From Hirsutella rhossiliensis (lineage: Eukaryota; Ascomycota; Sordariomycetes; Hypocreales; Ophiocordycipitaceae), in assembly GCF_020360975.1 (NCBI RefSeq), contig NW_025408668.1, forward strand, positions 620,001 through 684,000: 64,000 nucleotides of DNA, written 5' to 3'. Below the pieces are notes generated by a model that made no database searches, was not told the DNA's origin, and saw only the letters and a program-made list of their open reading frames with translations. A program made the translations under genes and the position numbers. Below are positions 51,300-64,000 of this stretch, in pieces. Position 1 is the first letter of the stretch; every line of letters starts with the position of its first letter.

Positions 51300-52990
51300 A
51301 CTCGAAGAGCGCGACGCTACAAATATTTCAGATCTTGTGGCGTCTGGTAGTCCTCGGGATATCATAACATACCTTCATAACCATTCGAATACCTTGCCAG
51401 CCAACGAGACATTTACAATCGGATTGCGGCGACGAGAAGGGACCTACACCAAGGCCGGAGCAGCATTCAAGCACTGGTTGGTCAGCTGCATAATGAGGGC
51501 ATCTGGTGCCGGGTTCGAAAAGATGTAGACAATCGTTTGACAGGCATATTTTTCGCCACCCGGATTCTGTTGCATCGATGCGTCGTATATCTGTAGGATT
51601 GTGCACTGGCCAGACTGTTGGCGTGCCCGCCTGATTACCTCCAATGCCGAGCAGTTGCTCGTCATGATCGTCAAATCTCGGCGACGCAGTCCAGCCGGCC
51701 AGCGCCGTTGCCACTGCCGCGATTTCTGCTATGTACCGGTTCTGCTCATCCCTCAATCCGAGGGTGACCGAGTAGCTGGCCAGCTCGCTCGTGCTGTTGA
51801 GGCTAGTGTCGTGAACGACACCTCCCATTCCAACCACGCTCTGCGAGCTGGGAGTGGCGACGACGATATCTTCCACGTCGTTTGGCTTGACCACCTGTAT
51901 CTGATCCCGCTCGCCCACGACGCGGTCGTTCCGTGGTGCCAGAGAGTACTCGTGGATGATCTCCATTCGCTCTGTGTCTGACTCCGCGATGATCGAGGCA
52001 ATCCTTCGCATCGACGAGACGAGTCGCTTGCTCGCTCTGACCTTTGATAGCGTCCGCAGGCTGATCTAGAACCTCGCCGCGACTTGACCGTGCCGTTCTC
52101 GAAACGATGCGATGCCGGCCTCAGCCTCGGCTATCACTGTTGCAACTGTGCCGGAGGCTCCCGTGACAGCCTGTTCCCCAACCTTCTGGGCCCTGTCTAG
52201 CTAAGCCGCCTCTCTCACGCCGCACGTCTGCATCCACACACTGGAGGCGTAGTGCATGGTTGGTGCTACCGTCGCGACAAACAGTTTTCTCGCCATTTGC
52301 AGGATATCGTCTTCAGTCTTCGCAAAGACATGCGGCCGTGAGCCCTTTGGCGGCCGCTCTAACTATCTGCTCCATGCACCGAAAGCTTCGTGCCCATGAC
52401 CACCCCTAGGAGTTTCACGCTGCTCTTCGGTATGACCTCTTGTCGTTTGGTCATGAACGGTGTGACGCTGTCGCAGGTGCGCTCCATTACTCTTGTGAAG
52501 TGAATGATAGTCGTTCTGTCCGCTTCAAACGTTGCGCCGCTGCATCTTTCCCACTGGAGCGCTTCGGCAATGATTGATTGGATGCCCTCTCGGTTCGCCT
52601 CCGCCGTTGGCCCCGTCACCGAGGCTGAGTGAGTAGTAGTCCACCAACGCGATCACGCCACCTTTTGCATTGATGCGTCTCTGCACCAAGTCTGTGTTGA
52701 AGAACAGGAACGCAATTGGCGACAGTGGTGATCCTTGCGGCAGACCTGCTTGGGGCAAGACTTGTTGCTCGGACGTGTCCCCGTTCACTACCACTGAGGC
52801 CGTCCGTCCCGGAGCAGAATGCATCCATCCTATCCACCAGTCTATCTAGTATCCCCCTCGATTCATCCTCTCCAGCACTCGCTCTTTGCAGACCCCTTTG
52901 GTCGCGTGAAGGTGGAGCAAGCTGAATAATCGATTTACCGCCGTCTGCCACTGTGCTAGGTGCCACGCCGGCGCTCCACAGCTTGTTGCT
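51300..52990 (-). mobile_element. LINE fragment: second half of reverse transcriptase and RNase H
   Basis: From about 52925: ASVVVNGDTSEQQVLPQAGL, LPQGSPLSPIAFLFFNTDL near 52740, and LVDYYS where FVDDYS is expected. MTGPTAEANREGIQSII and KLLGVVMG follow. From 52011 to 51330 come the linker and RNase H (MEIIHEYSLAPRNDR, VVGMGGVVHD, YSVTLGLRDEQNRYIAE). The sequence parallels the LINE at 8162-9400 closely but carries the D-to-Y change in the catalytic pair and several shifts. Confidence 0.7.
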
Positions 52991-53874
52991 GGGACTCGCT
53001 GCTCCTGCCTCAGTCAGGACTGGCTCTATCGCTTCGTGATGGTTTGCTCACTTCACAGGGCTCGAACGTGCGCGGGGTTGAATATCGGATCTGATTTTGC
53101 GTGGCGGAAGTTCCAGGAGGAACTGGCGTAGAACTCCTCGGGCTCATAACTATTGCACCAAAGTAGAACGCGCGCTCCAACAAGTGGTGCGCAATTGACA
53201 GTTATGGCATTTGGTCTGTGTGACAGACAATACTACTTTGGCAAGCTCGATAGGCGGGTAAGCCACAGATCTTCTATGTATCGCCGACTCGGACAAACAT
53301 GCAGCATAATGTTCAGCCGCTCAGTACTGGGCGTGGGAACGAGTGAAATCAGTGTCTTAGAAAATGGTGCCAACTTAGTCATTAATGGTTTTGTCGATAC
53401 CCTGCACACAAGCTGGGTAAAGCCTGTCGCTGTTTACCGGCAACTCAGGGCAGCCAAGGGCCTCAGGCGGTGATCCGGCAGCTCAGGGCAGCTCAGGTCA
53501 TCAGGGCAGCCCAGGGCGGCTCAGGATCGGCTCAGGGCGGCTCAGGGTACTTCGAGGAGCCCGGCTGTGCTCAGGAAAATGTATGTGCAGGTGAATTTCC
53601 GAGGTCCGAGGGGTAGATTCTGGTTGCTGTGTTGTGTAGGTGAGATAATTGAAGGATGATGCTGAAGCTTCGGGGGATTCTCGCTGCCAGCTCTTTTCGT
53701 ACTCGAGATTGGCTGCACGACGGCTTTGTCGGGAAGAGGTAAGATAGGAGCGTGCTTGAAGTAGCTTTATAAAATACTACTTGGTTCGCCCTATGAATAT
53801 TTGTCCATGTTATCCATCATGCTGTAAGTAGGAGGAGCGAGTTGGCCCTCAATAGTTACAAATGCGGTACACTA
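52991..53874. other. No supported gene; short GCTCAGGGC repeats
   Basis: Around 53448-53560 imperfect copies of GGCAGCTCAGG/GGCGGCTCAGG are strung together. The 106-codon ORF at 53153 has no domain and is not called. Confidence 0.4.
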
Positions 53875-55621
53875 TTATTCCTCACTCATTTTGCGCCACT
53901 GTTGTTTGACCGCCGACACCGTCCGATTGAGCTTGGAAGCGATCCAGGACTCCGACTTGTTCTCCCTCTTCCATGCTCTTAGGCGACGTTCCTCTAGCGC
54001 TGACCACCGGCGGCGCTTGGCAAGCACCTCCCTTTTACCGCTTTTGACGATTAGAGGATCGTCCTCGTCGTCGCTACCAGAAATGCTATTATCACTCCCA
54101 TTGCGATTCTCGTCGATAGGACTCAGAGACTCTGCGTTGGCAGGTACTCTGCGACTGCTCTCTGGAGCCGTAGACCTTCCGCGCAAGTTGTAATGCCGCT
54201 TCAGAGTGTTGCTCACGGGTTGGCTATGCCTTGCCTTGCCCGAAACATCCTTAGGGAATGGGTTGGATAGTAAGGACAGTGCTTCAAAGAGAGCTGCACG
54301 AAAAATCGCGCATGATTTACATTGTCCAGATTGTTCCATCTCTTGCGTTCCACGGAACGATATTGCGGAATGGGGCCCATTTTGCAGCGACCGCTGTGTG
54401 CCGTCTAGGGAGGTTGACTCGTCGTCGCAGAAGAGCAATAGGGTCAGAGCCAAAGCTTGCAGGAGAACTGATAAGGCCGCCCTGATGAGCCGCGGTTGGA
54501 TGGGAGCCGCTCGTGGGATAGCGGGCAAGTGCCCTCACAGCCGATCGATTGTCATCGAGATCGTGACTGCCATTGAGGCGACGAGTCTCCAATAGTTGAG
54601 GTCCTGGTCTTGAAAATCAATCCCATCGTCGACTGGGATCAAGGCACTATCGTAAACACCCGGTTGATGCAGCAAAGTGCGACGTTCAGCCGCGGAGGGT
54701 AACTTTAGACGTTTTGTTTCCTGTTGATCATCAACGCCACTGCCATGATGGTTGTCCCCCAGTAATCGCTTTGTCCTGTTGGATATCGGTGCGATGACGT
54801 GCTGTTGACCTTCATTTAGCCAATGCTGGAAGCCCGCATCGTCATCAAGGAGGCTCTTCAGAGAGAGGCTCTCAGCATTGGCGGGTGCAGGAGCAGATGC
54901 GCTCGAGCCCGGCGAGGAAAGAGGGGAGGAGTGAGGACCTCTGAGTTGGTCTATACCGAGCCTTGAAAGATCCGCCGACTGCTTGGCGGTACCGGCTTTG
55001 GGCCAGGTCAACGCTGTCTGGATCAAATTGTCATCGGCAACATCTGCCGGAGGGACCATCACTGCTGCCGGAGCGGCCGGGTCCATCAGCGTTGGAGACT
55101 TCTCAGTGGCCTTGCTATCCCCCTTCTGGATATCTTCCACCCGTACGATGGAACCTGAATAAAATTCTGTCAGTCCCGCGAAATGAACAGTGTGGCAGGG
55201 TTGACTGCCTGATATTGCCTGAGGATTGTCCGCTGCAAGCTGAGCCGCCGCAGGCTTCAACGCACTGCCGAGGTGTTCGTCGACTTCTTCGCCACCAGCA
55301 TTGGAAGCATAACACCTGTTCATGGGGTGCGAGACAAACTGCATGTCATCGGACCAATCGTGGCCGGACCAATCGAGCGCCATCACGACTTCCTGGTCTT
55401 TGAAATGTCAGCAGTAATTTATCTCCAGTACGATTTCCCTTCAGCGGCATACCGTTCATCTTCGACAAGCCTTCTGCATTATGCTGTGAATAGTGGTCTT
55501 CACCGCAAGTTTCTAGTAACGTGGCATCATGACGACGCTCCTTGGGCGCGAGATCTGGGTGTTTTTTCTTTCGCTGCCTTTGCGGCAGGGGAACATATGG
55601 TTTGAACTTCAGGGCGGCCAT
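53875..55621 (-). CDS. SANT/Myb-like DNA-binding protein, spliced, with one in-frame TGA
   Basis: Exon 1 (55621-55453, MAALKFKPYVPLPQRQRKKK) joins exon 2 at 55397 after a 55-nt intron with donor GTATGC and acceptor CAAAG, keeping the frame into MALDWSGHDWSDDMQ. A long low-complexity region follows. At 54537-54535 the frame meets TGA and then continues in the same frame to 53875. The C-terminus has an acidic stretch (SGSDDEDDP) and a SANT/Myb-like three-helix unit (RRRWSALEERRLRAWKREN, SWIASKLNRTVSAVKQQWR), suggesting DNA or chromatin binding. The stop may lie in an unrecognised intron or mark two genes. The phrase PANAESLS occurs in both halves. Confidence 0.5.
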
Positions 55622-55639
55622 GATGTTTGGAGACCAGAT

Positions 55640-57765
55640 GCGTGCGTAGTCTGTACTAAAGGTATGAGAAAGGGGGAGAGGAAAGCTGAGGTGGGAAGCC
55701 TTCCATATTTATCAAGGGGGGCAGTCACCCTCTCGCGGCGCGTCAACCAGATACCCAGTAGCAAGGGACTTTGAGCTGAGGTCGGACAAGTCGTTCTGCA
55801 AACAATTCCATCGCCGAGAGGTAGGAGCCGCAGGATCGAGACCGTTCCATATCAGTCATTCCCTCTGCCACTGTCCCTGAAGGTTACTAAATTTGGCTCC
55901 GACGATGGTCAGCTCTCGGAACGACAGGGGACTAAATCGACCTCCCGTTCCCGCCTGATTCTAGCTGCAACGCACGACCAATGGCGGAGTCTGCAGCGCT
56001 GCAGCTACTTGGACTGGCAGGACCGGCGAAAAGAGATTCGGGCCGACCGATTCGCAAGGCAGAATCCATGGGCGCCGCTGGTTGCACGCTCTTGGGCCCC
56101 CTGACAGCTCACGTCCCAACACTTTCACAAGGGTGCGAACATGGAATATCACCCTCGCAGGGCAAGGCCATTGCATCCTGCGGGCTTACCCATAGAAGGC
56201 CCGGTTGAGTCACACTCCGATCAGGTTTTGCAATGCCATCCTCGCCCCCTTTACGACGGGTTAGCGGCGGGAGGATCGTCCAGGACCCGGTCCGGTCCAG
56301 TACCAACAAAGCAGGCTGTGCAGGACGCTTCAAGGTGATTTGTTCCTTGAAAACTGCCAGCCCGCCGACGGTGGGCATGTGATATGATATGCGTCCTACC
56401 CAGATCCTTCTCGGTACAGTTTCCCATATTTGGGGGTTAAACGTGATCGGCTCGGAGCTGCAAAGTTGCTGTATCTTAATTCATAGCCAGGAGGATTCGG
56501 CAGTCTGTCCCACGGTGGCAGGCTCGCGCCCTCGAAAGGAAAGTCCTGTTGGTGTTTTGGCCTGATGAGCAAGATTATTAGTAAGGGCCTCGTGCTTGGA
56601 TGTAGGCTACTGCGAGTCCATCCTCTTTCAGTTCTGCCTCGTCATACTTACCGTCAACAACGCGTTCGGTCAAAAGTCCGTAGGGATTTATCCCTGCCGC
56701 CTAACCGGCGAGCCGATGGTTCGTCCCCCCGCTGCATAATGAGAATCAAGCTCGGAGAGACGATCCATTCATCAATGCGTGAGGAAACGTCACTCGTTGG
56801 TCGAGGCGGTGTAGGACTGACGAAGATCCCTGCCATTCGGAAACCTTGCCCAGCGCAGGCTTCAGTGCCGCCCCAAGAAGTCGATCGGGAGGCGAGACGA
56901 GATGGGACATTGGTGTGTCTCCCAAAACCCCGGTCAAACTGTTGATTATGTGATTTCGGTTCGGCGTTAGGGCCGGCTGCGTTCCTGCTCTCTTGATTTC
57001 TCTCGGAGAATCCTTGCGGTTGCGCACGACGATTGATGTCAATGTCGATAAGGCCTCCCTACTCTTGCACCAAGCATCAGCGGGTGAGCAAGACTCCGCC
57101 CTCATTTCCTATTCCGGGTCCGTTCGCATTGATAGACCTTCTCGGCCTCTTAAGAGTATCCCGTATTTCCAAGAGGCAAAATCGATATGTAGAGGAACGT
57201 TAACACCGAAGCACGAAGTCAGCGCCCGCGGTGTCTAGCCACTCTTATCCGCATAGGAAATTGGCAATTGCATGTGGCGTGGCTTTGCCTGATTCAGTAA
57301 TTTTGAACAGCCAAACCAATGCGCATCTAGTTGCATCACATCCGCCGTGCTCTTCCTTTGGCGAGATGTCGGGGCGTTGGTTGTACGGCCAAGGAGGATG
57401 GTGGGCGAGCCGGTCGCGAAGCCGACATCGTGGAAGCCCATAGAGAGAAAAAGTTTCGAGTCGCCGGTGGCTTTGTGGCAGATATGGCGAGGCTGAAGAA
57501 CAAAACCTCCCCAAGTGTAGTTGCGAGGGTAATTCTCGTCGTGTGGCAATGACTGATGGGCGAAGGAACAGCGCGTAGTTGAAAAAGATGACTAAGTCAA
57601 CATGAAAAAGGGAAGAACATCCATGGTACATGAGGAATACCTGGGCAGGACCTGGGCTTTTATGGGTGACGCAGAAGCGGCGGGGAATGGAGGGGCCGAA
57701 GATTGCCCGATGGGGCAACCACCGAATGTGGTGGGCCAAGACCACCATTTCCGGAGGCGGACAAG
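55640..57765. other. No supported gene before the AT-rich border
   Basis: Overlapping ORFs on both strands (for example 56565-56945 plus, 57235-57549 minus, 57245-57748 minus) have no recognisable domain, and I cannot choose between them. The minus frame ending at 57235 (YTWGGFVLQPRHICHK) is the most protein-like. Confidence 0.3.
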
Positions 57766-60700
57766 CCGTCTTAACTTTTACTATATTAAAGATATTAAAC
57801 TAAATATTATATATATAAAGGTCTTTAGCTATATAGCGTTCTTAATAGTAATTATAGTATTAAAATATATTATATTATATAAAATATAGTTACTTATTAA
57901 GTAAAGACCTTATATTAGCTATATAGTAGATATAACTTTACTTTATATTATATTATATAGATACTATTAATTAAATAAAATAAGTTAATAGTATTAGCTA
58001 ATATATAGTTTAATAAGTTTTTAAGCTATAATATAAAAAGAAAAGAGTAAGCTTAGCGAGTCTAAATATATAGCTATAATATCCTTAGAGATATAGCTAT
58101 AACTAATATTATAGATAGTAAGGAACTTAAAACCTTTAAGGTACTAAGTTTATTTAATAATAATATAGATAATAGTTAAACGCTAAAAGAAGTAATTACT
58201 CTTATATAGGACTTATTACCCTTATATATTTTAAAAGACTAAGAACTAAAGACGCTTTTATAGGGATTATATAGATATATATATCTTTCTCTTTTAAAAA
58301 TAATAAGCCTAGGAATAGAAATTTTAATATTACCCCTCTTACTTAATATTATATTTAATATAAAGTTACTAAGCGTTATACCTCTTAAGCTTATAATAGA
58401 TACTATAGCTAGCAACCCCTCTTATTATTATAAAGCATAGCTTAATTTTATAGTTCTTAAAGATATTCCTTAGTATAAGGGACCTAGGAAGCTAAAAAAT
58501 AAGTTTTAAGGAAGGAGCTAAAAGGAGGTATAGAGAGGAGGGTAGGGGTAAGAGGGGAAGTAAAAGTAGCGATAGCTTCTTATAAAGGTAGTAAAAGATA
58601 AGATAGATATACTAGTAATAGCTAGAAAGGAAAGGAAAAACTAGTAAAAAGCTTAGTAGTTAAGAGGATATTAATAGCTTCTTTAAGTAGGATCTTCTTT
58701 ATTAATTAAGATACTAGATAGGTATAAAAAAAGGGGTTAGATAAAGGAAAGAAGAATAATTAAAGTAATATAATAATTACTCCCTTATTATAATTACTGC
58801 CCTTATAAGATTTAAATATCTCTACCTTACCTATCTATCCCCTTACTTTTACTTTTACCTTTATATATTTTATATATACTTCTTATATCTCTCTTTATAA
58901 GACCTATATCTTATTAAAGAGATAGCTTAAATATATAATACTTATATTAATTAACGTATCTCCTTAAGATAAACTTATTAATATACCTCTTAACTTAATA
59001 AGTAAAAGAACTAATATAGTATAGGTTTAAGAAGATAACCCTTAGTCCGAACCTTATACTCTTAACTTAGTAGTTAGTAAGGCTAGCTTAAAGGTATTAT
59101 ATATATAAGAATAATATTAATAAAAGAATATATTATAAGGGATTAATATAAGTAATATTATTAAAGGAAAATAGGCTTATAAACTTAAAACACCCCTTAT
59201 TAATAATACTATTATAAAGGTAAGTTAGTATAAGCTTTATATTAAAGATATACCGCCTCCCTTAACCTTTTTTAACTTAGTAATAGCTTTAGAATTTATA
59301 TATAAGTAAAAGGAAGCTATAAACTATAAAATAAAAGAAAACCTAGCTAGTAGTATATAAAAAACTATCTTAAAGGCTATTATTAAATGAAAATATTACT
59401 TTTTAATACCCTTATATTAAGTCTTTATATATAAAATTAATAAATAAGGGTCTATTATATACTTTAAAGTATATATTATAGTTTATAAAGACCTATAACT
59501 TAAAGAGGATAAGGATATATATATAGTTATACTATAAGTATAAATATTTTAACTACTAATAGCTTTCTACTACCTTAAGGACTTTAAGATAAAGTAATAC
59601 AACGTAAAAATAGTATTTCTATATATAATCCTATACTAAGAAGTCTATTACTAGCTTCTACTAGAATTCTTTATACTTAAGCTATACTTAGAGCTATTAA
59701 AAGTACTATATAGGCTCTATATCTCCTTAAAGCTATAGTTTAAAGAGATATCTAGTTTCTTTATAAGACTAAGAGCTTAGTAGCTAGTAAAAGACGCTTA
59801 TATATTAGTCTATAAGGGCGTTATTATCTTCTTTTTATTAATAATATTATTATAATATATCTTAAGGGATAAAAGTAAGATTAATAAGAACTATATAAGG
59901 CTATTATAAAGAAATATACTATTATATATATAAGAGAGTTACTTTAGTTTCTTAGTATTAAGATTATTAAGGATAAAACTCTTAAAAAAATATAGCTCTT
60001 ATAAGCTTTTTATATCTTTAAGACTATAAAGAAATATTATATTCTTAATAATAATCTAAGAGTTAAGAAAACTTCTCGCGAAACTAATATATACTTATAG
60101 CGGGTATTTTAATAAGGATAAAGGTATATACTTAAAGCACGCGTAGTATATAGCTAAGGATTAATAAAGTAATTAACTATATAATTATTTAATTATCGGT
60201 CTTATATATAGCGCTAAGGGTCTTAGGTTATTAATATAAGTCTTAGAGATTTCTTTACTTTATACCTCTTTATCTTTATTAAAGTCGTATAACTAGCGGC
60301 CTTTACTTTAAAGGGGAAAAATTTAAATTTAAATTAACTATAATTAAGGGAGATACTTTATTAAATAATTAAGGTCTTTATAAAGCCTTTAAGTATACTT
60401 AAAAGGAAGTTAAATAAAGAGTACTAAGGGTCTTATCCCTTTAACGGGCTAATATTTATAGGGGTATAATCTTACTTATTAAACTCCTTTTTAGCGACTT
60501 TCTAACCTAAGATACTAATAAAAAGGGTATAATAATAATAAGTAAGGCTTTCTTCTTAAGTATATAAGTAAGTAAATAAACTATTAATAGAACTTTTCTC
60601 TTTTACTATAATCCCTTTTCTTTATATTATTTATTCCTTCCTTTACCTATAAGCTACTTATTTAGCTCTTTCCTATCTTTACTTATATACTTCCTTCTTT

Positions 60701-63700
60701 AGATAATTATCTACTACCCTTTATATATACTCTTAAGTATTCGCGCTTATTATTCTTAAGGGCGTTAAGGAAATAAAGTAATTAGCGTCTTTACTAGTTT
60801 ATAGTTTTAAGTATAGCTAGATTAAATAAACTATAAAGTCTTATAAACTAATTATTATTATATTAGTAGTAGTCCTATATAAATATATAAAATTATAGTC
60901 CTTAATATCCTAGCTATAGTTTTAATATATTCCTAGGTTTTTAACTCCTTTAACTTAAGAGGGTTTAAAGCTTAATATAAACCTTATAAGGACTATAGCT
61001 AGAGAGGCTATTACTATACCTCGTTTCTAGGAAGTAATAAAGCGCGCTATAAGCGTTACTAAAGTCTTTAGCCTTAAGGTAATTAACCGAGCGCCTAATA
61101 ATTTTAGAGTCCTAAGGTAAGTTAGTAGCCGCGCTATCTACCTTTCTTCCTTACTAGCTTCTTATTAAGTTATTAGCGGGGGTATAGTTATAAGTCTTTT
61201 ACTTCTTTATACGTTTAAAGGAGTTATTAATAGTAAGCGAGGAGTAGGCTTAATTAGCTATATATTTAAAGGGGAAAATAAAAGCGTTGTTTCTATATAA
61301 ATAAAAAAACTAGTAAGGGCGCTTAGCTCTCTCTTTTATAAACTCTAAGGTAAGGATCTTATCTTAAGGTTACTTAGGGAAAGGCTACTTAGTTTAAATA
61401 AAGAGCTTAATTTAGTTAACGCTTAAGGTAATAAAGGTTTAAGCTTATTCTTAATTCCTATTAGCGCGACTAAATAGTTAAGAGTCTTTTTAAGAAAGAG
61501 TTTTATAAAAAAACTATATATAGCTTAAGCGATTAAGTTAGGTTACTCTATAAAGGTAGCTAGTATAGTTAGCTCTTTTCTTACTCTCTTTACTATATAA
61601 GCTAGTTTTTTATCTTTTTAAAGTAGTAGTTTTTATCTACTAAGCTTATCTTAAAGGTTAACTACCTTTAAGACTTCCTAGAGGTCTTATTCCTCTTAAT
61701 CTCCTAGAATAATATAGTTATATTAATAAATCGGTTTATACCTAGGAATCCTTATAAAAAAGACTCCGCTAAAAGTTATTAAACCTTAATTAAATAGTAT
61801 CCTTTATAGTCGTTTAACCTTACTATTAAACTACTAAGAAACTCCGCTACCTTATAATATCGCTTATATATAATTAAGTTCGTTTACTATAATAGCTTAG
61901 ATTCTATATATTAGCTTATCGATATAGCCTTTTATACTTATCTTCTTATCTAGCTTAAAGAAATACTAGTCTTAGTATAAGATTTTATTTATTTATAGGG
62001 CTTTTTATATTACCTTATACTTTTATATTAAAATTACTTTAACCTTTAAGTATCGCTACTTAATTATCTTAAGGTATAGCCTAACTATACCTCTAACCTA
62101 GTATTAGATTATTATTAAGGCTAAGTAGCTATATTCCGACCTTTTTTACTAAGCGGTATAAGGGACTAGCGTATAGGTAAAGTTATAAGGAACTTAAAGG
62201 ATATAAATAAACTACTACTATACTTATAGGAATATATAAAGTCTAGCGTGCTATCCCTCTTTCTAAGTATTAAAAACAACTAAGTTTCCTTTTTTATAGT
62301 CTTAAAGGAACGTTTCTTGATAAAGTCCCCTTTTCTTTAGTCCTACTAAAAAGTTAATAACTTTAGTTATATACCTTTATTTATATATAAAGTAACTAAG
62401 GTTAAAAGTAAGAGTAGTAAACTTAATTAAATACTCCTTATTATTTAATTATTTCTAGTACTTTATATATCTATCTTTTATATCTTTAATAGGTTCCTTT
62501 TAATAGTTAGTATAAACTAATAGTAAGTAAGGTAAGGGGTATATTATATTCTCGATACCTCTTATTAAGATCTTAATTCTTATACTAAGGCTAAAGCTTA
62601 TAGCCTATTATTTATTAATAGCTTTATAGCGAAAGCTATATATATTAATAGTATACTCTTCTTAGTAGGCCTTATTCCTAGTAAATCTATTTATCTTTTT
62701 AACGCCCTTATATATTATCTAAGCGTCTTTAAGGGTAATATCCTATTATTTAATAAGGCCTATTAGTATTAAGTACTAATAATCTCTATAAATATATTAA
62801 AAAGATTGTTTTTACTTATAAATATCTCGTTAGTCTTAGTTTATAAACCTTTCCTTATTATTAGTATAAAAGTACTCTTTACTACCTTTTACTTTAACTT
62901 TACTATAGTAAGTAAGTAAAATAAAGCTCTTACTCTTAAATAGTAGTACGCTAAAGAAAATAGCGGTATTTTTAAGAGGGTCTATAGCTAGGCCTAGGAT
63001 ACTATTTAAGTTCGCTACTATATCTTAGGAAAGGGTAGAGTAAGTAAAAGAAAAAGAGAAGTTAAGATTAAATAGTTAAGGTAAGTAGTTCTAAGTTATA
63101 ACGCTAAGAGGCTAAGAGGGTTATATATATATATATAAGAGTTATATTAGTAGAGGGGATCGTTATAAGTAAGGAAGTATATAGAGTATATCTATATATA
63201 TATAGAAGGAAGAAAAAGAAAAGAAAAAGGAGGGTATAGTAAAAGGAATAAATAGTTATTAAAGCGCGCGTTTATTAATTACTTTAGCTAGCTTTTATAG
63301 CGGTAAGGTCTTAAGCGTATTTAAGGGTTACGCTTAAATAGCCTCTTTTACTAGTTATCGATTAAGGAGCTATTTAATCTCTACCTTTTTCTTCCCCTCT
63401 TTACTCTTTTTATTCCTCTTCTTCCTCTTTTTTTCTTTATCTTTTTTATTTCTTTAGACCGCTACCTCTTATCTTCTCCTTTTATAACTACCTCTTCTTT
63501 TTTATTATATCTTATAAGACCGTTAAACTTAAAACTAAAGAGCTACTAAATATTATTAACCTCTTTTTAACTATTCTTTTATAACCTTCTCTTATTACTA
63601 CTACTCTTCTTACTTAGAATTATTATACTAAGGTCTTTCCTCTTTATATAAAGTACTTTTAAGTAATAACTATCTACTTTATTTAATCTTACTTAGCTTA

Positions 63701-64000
63701 TTTTAACCGTTTTCTTTTTATAGATCTATAGTTACTTTAAGACTTAGGTCTATAATAGAAATAATATTAGTTACTAAGGGTTTTTAATTTATATAGAAAT
63801 TGCCTTTTAGTTATAGGTCCTATTAAAAGCTCTTAATATTATTAAGATTAAAGTACGCGGTCGCTCTTCTCTCTCTTACTTTCTTAAGAGTACGCTAGGT
63901 TAGTATAATTAAATCGTCTTTTATACCCTTTATTATAGACGTTAGCTAGTAACTTATATCCTTATAGAAATTACTTATTTATATAGATACTTCTTTTCCT
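57766..64000. other. AT-rich block saturated by RIP-type mutation
   Basis: From about 57770 to the right edge the sequence is dominated by TA, ATA and TTA. CpA and TpG are almost absent: in the first 300 bases I find none, while CpG and GpC survive (GCGC, CGCG). This is the signature of repeat-induced point mutation, which turns CpA into TpA on both strands of repeated DNA. No ORF of note remains. The ancestral elements cannot be recognised. Base composition contrasts sharply with the transposons to the left. Confidence 0.9.

Noticed and set aside
54535..54537. Selenocysteine or programmed readthrough at TGA
   Set aside because: Fungi of this group lack selenoprotein machinery and no readthrough context is evident; an intron or nonsense change is simpler.
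57766..64000. Mitochondrial insertion or centromere as explanation of the AT block
   Set aside because: No mitochondrial gene is recognisable and CpA/TpG depletion with retained CpG points to RIP; a centromeric position cannot be tested here.
1..64000. A new defence, biosynthetic or giant cargo-carrying mobile system
   Set aside because: I found no tyrosine recombinase with cargo, no NLR or polyketide/NRPS core, and no conserved operon-like cluster; the content is explained by nested transposons, a few host genes and RIP.

Overview
The window looks like a transposon-rich accessory region of a filamentous ascomycete (Pezizomycotina). The reasons are short introns with GT..AG borders and CTNAC-like branch sites, a chromodomain Ty3/gypsy element, Tad-like LINEs, hAT, Mutator and Fot1/pogo-like DNA transposons, and a terminal block almost without CpA/TpG, which is the footprint of repeat-induced point mutation (RIP). 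I see no bacterial features, CRISPR array, rRNA or convincing tRNA. The species cannot be named from the sequence alone.

Layout. 1-5.3 kb holds ordinary fungal genes: the end of a Ser/Thr/Pro-rich protein, a spliced seven-segment membrane protein, a Cys/His-rich protein, a three-exon gene with an internal exon duplication, and a small spliced ORF. 6-13 kb is a junkyard: a geranylgeranyl diphosphate synthase pseudogene, LINE 3' ends, a pogo transposase fragment and a truncated APH-type kinase. 13.5-15.5 kb is a kinase-like gene between inverted 255-bp repeats. 15.6-22.8 kb has two copies of a decayed gene family, LINE pieces and short palindromic elements. 22.8-25.4 kb is a Mutator-like element with terminal inverted repeats (TIRs) and target-site duplication (TSD), followed by a LysM gene remnant. 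27.5-32.1 kb is a hAT element with TSD, and 32.3-35.0 kb a second hAT. 35.2-40.7 kb is a full-length gypsy chromovirus with identical LTRs, inserted in the chromodomain of an older element. 41.1-43.8 kb is a second Mutator-like element, followed by a hAT fragment and a third copy of the decayed family. 46.5-48.4 kb is a Fot1/pogo-like element. 48.9-49.65 kb is a 17-bp minisatellite. 49.9-53 kb is an orphan coding remnant plus LINE pieces, and 53.9-55.6 kb a SANT/Myb-like gene. 57.77-64 kb is the RIP-mutated AT-rich block.

Most elements do not cooperate; the window records nested insertions. Two points dominate interpretation. First, nearly every transposon reading frame is broken by single-base changes that behave as -1 losses in short G, C or A runs, even in the gypsy element whose LTRs are identical. 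This suggests consensus errors in the assembly as much as biological decay. Second, the transposons left of 57.77 kb are not RIP-mutated while the block to the right is saturated. I did not find a clear new defence or biosynthetic system. The most unusual items are the exon-duplicated gene, the palindromic short element family, the disrupted GGPP synthase and the self-priming gypsy element.
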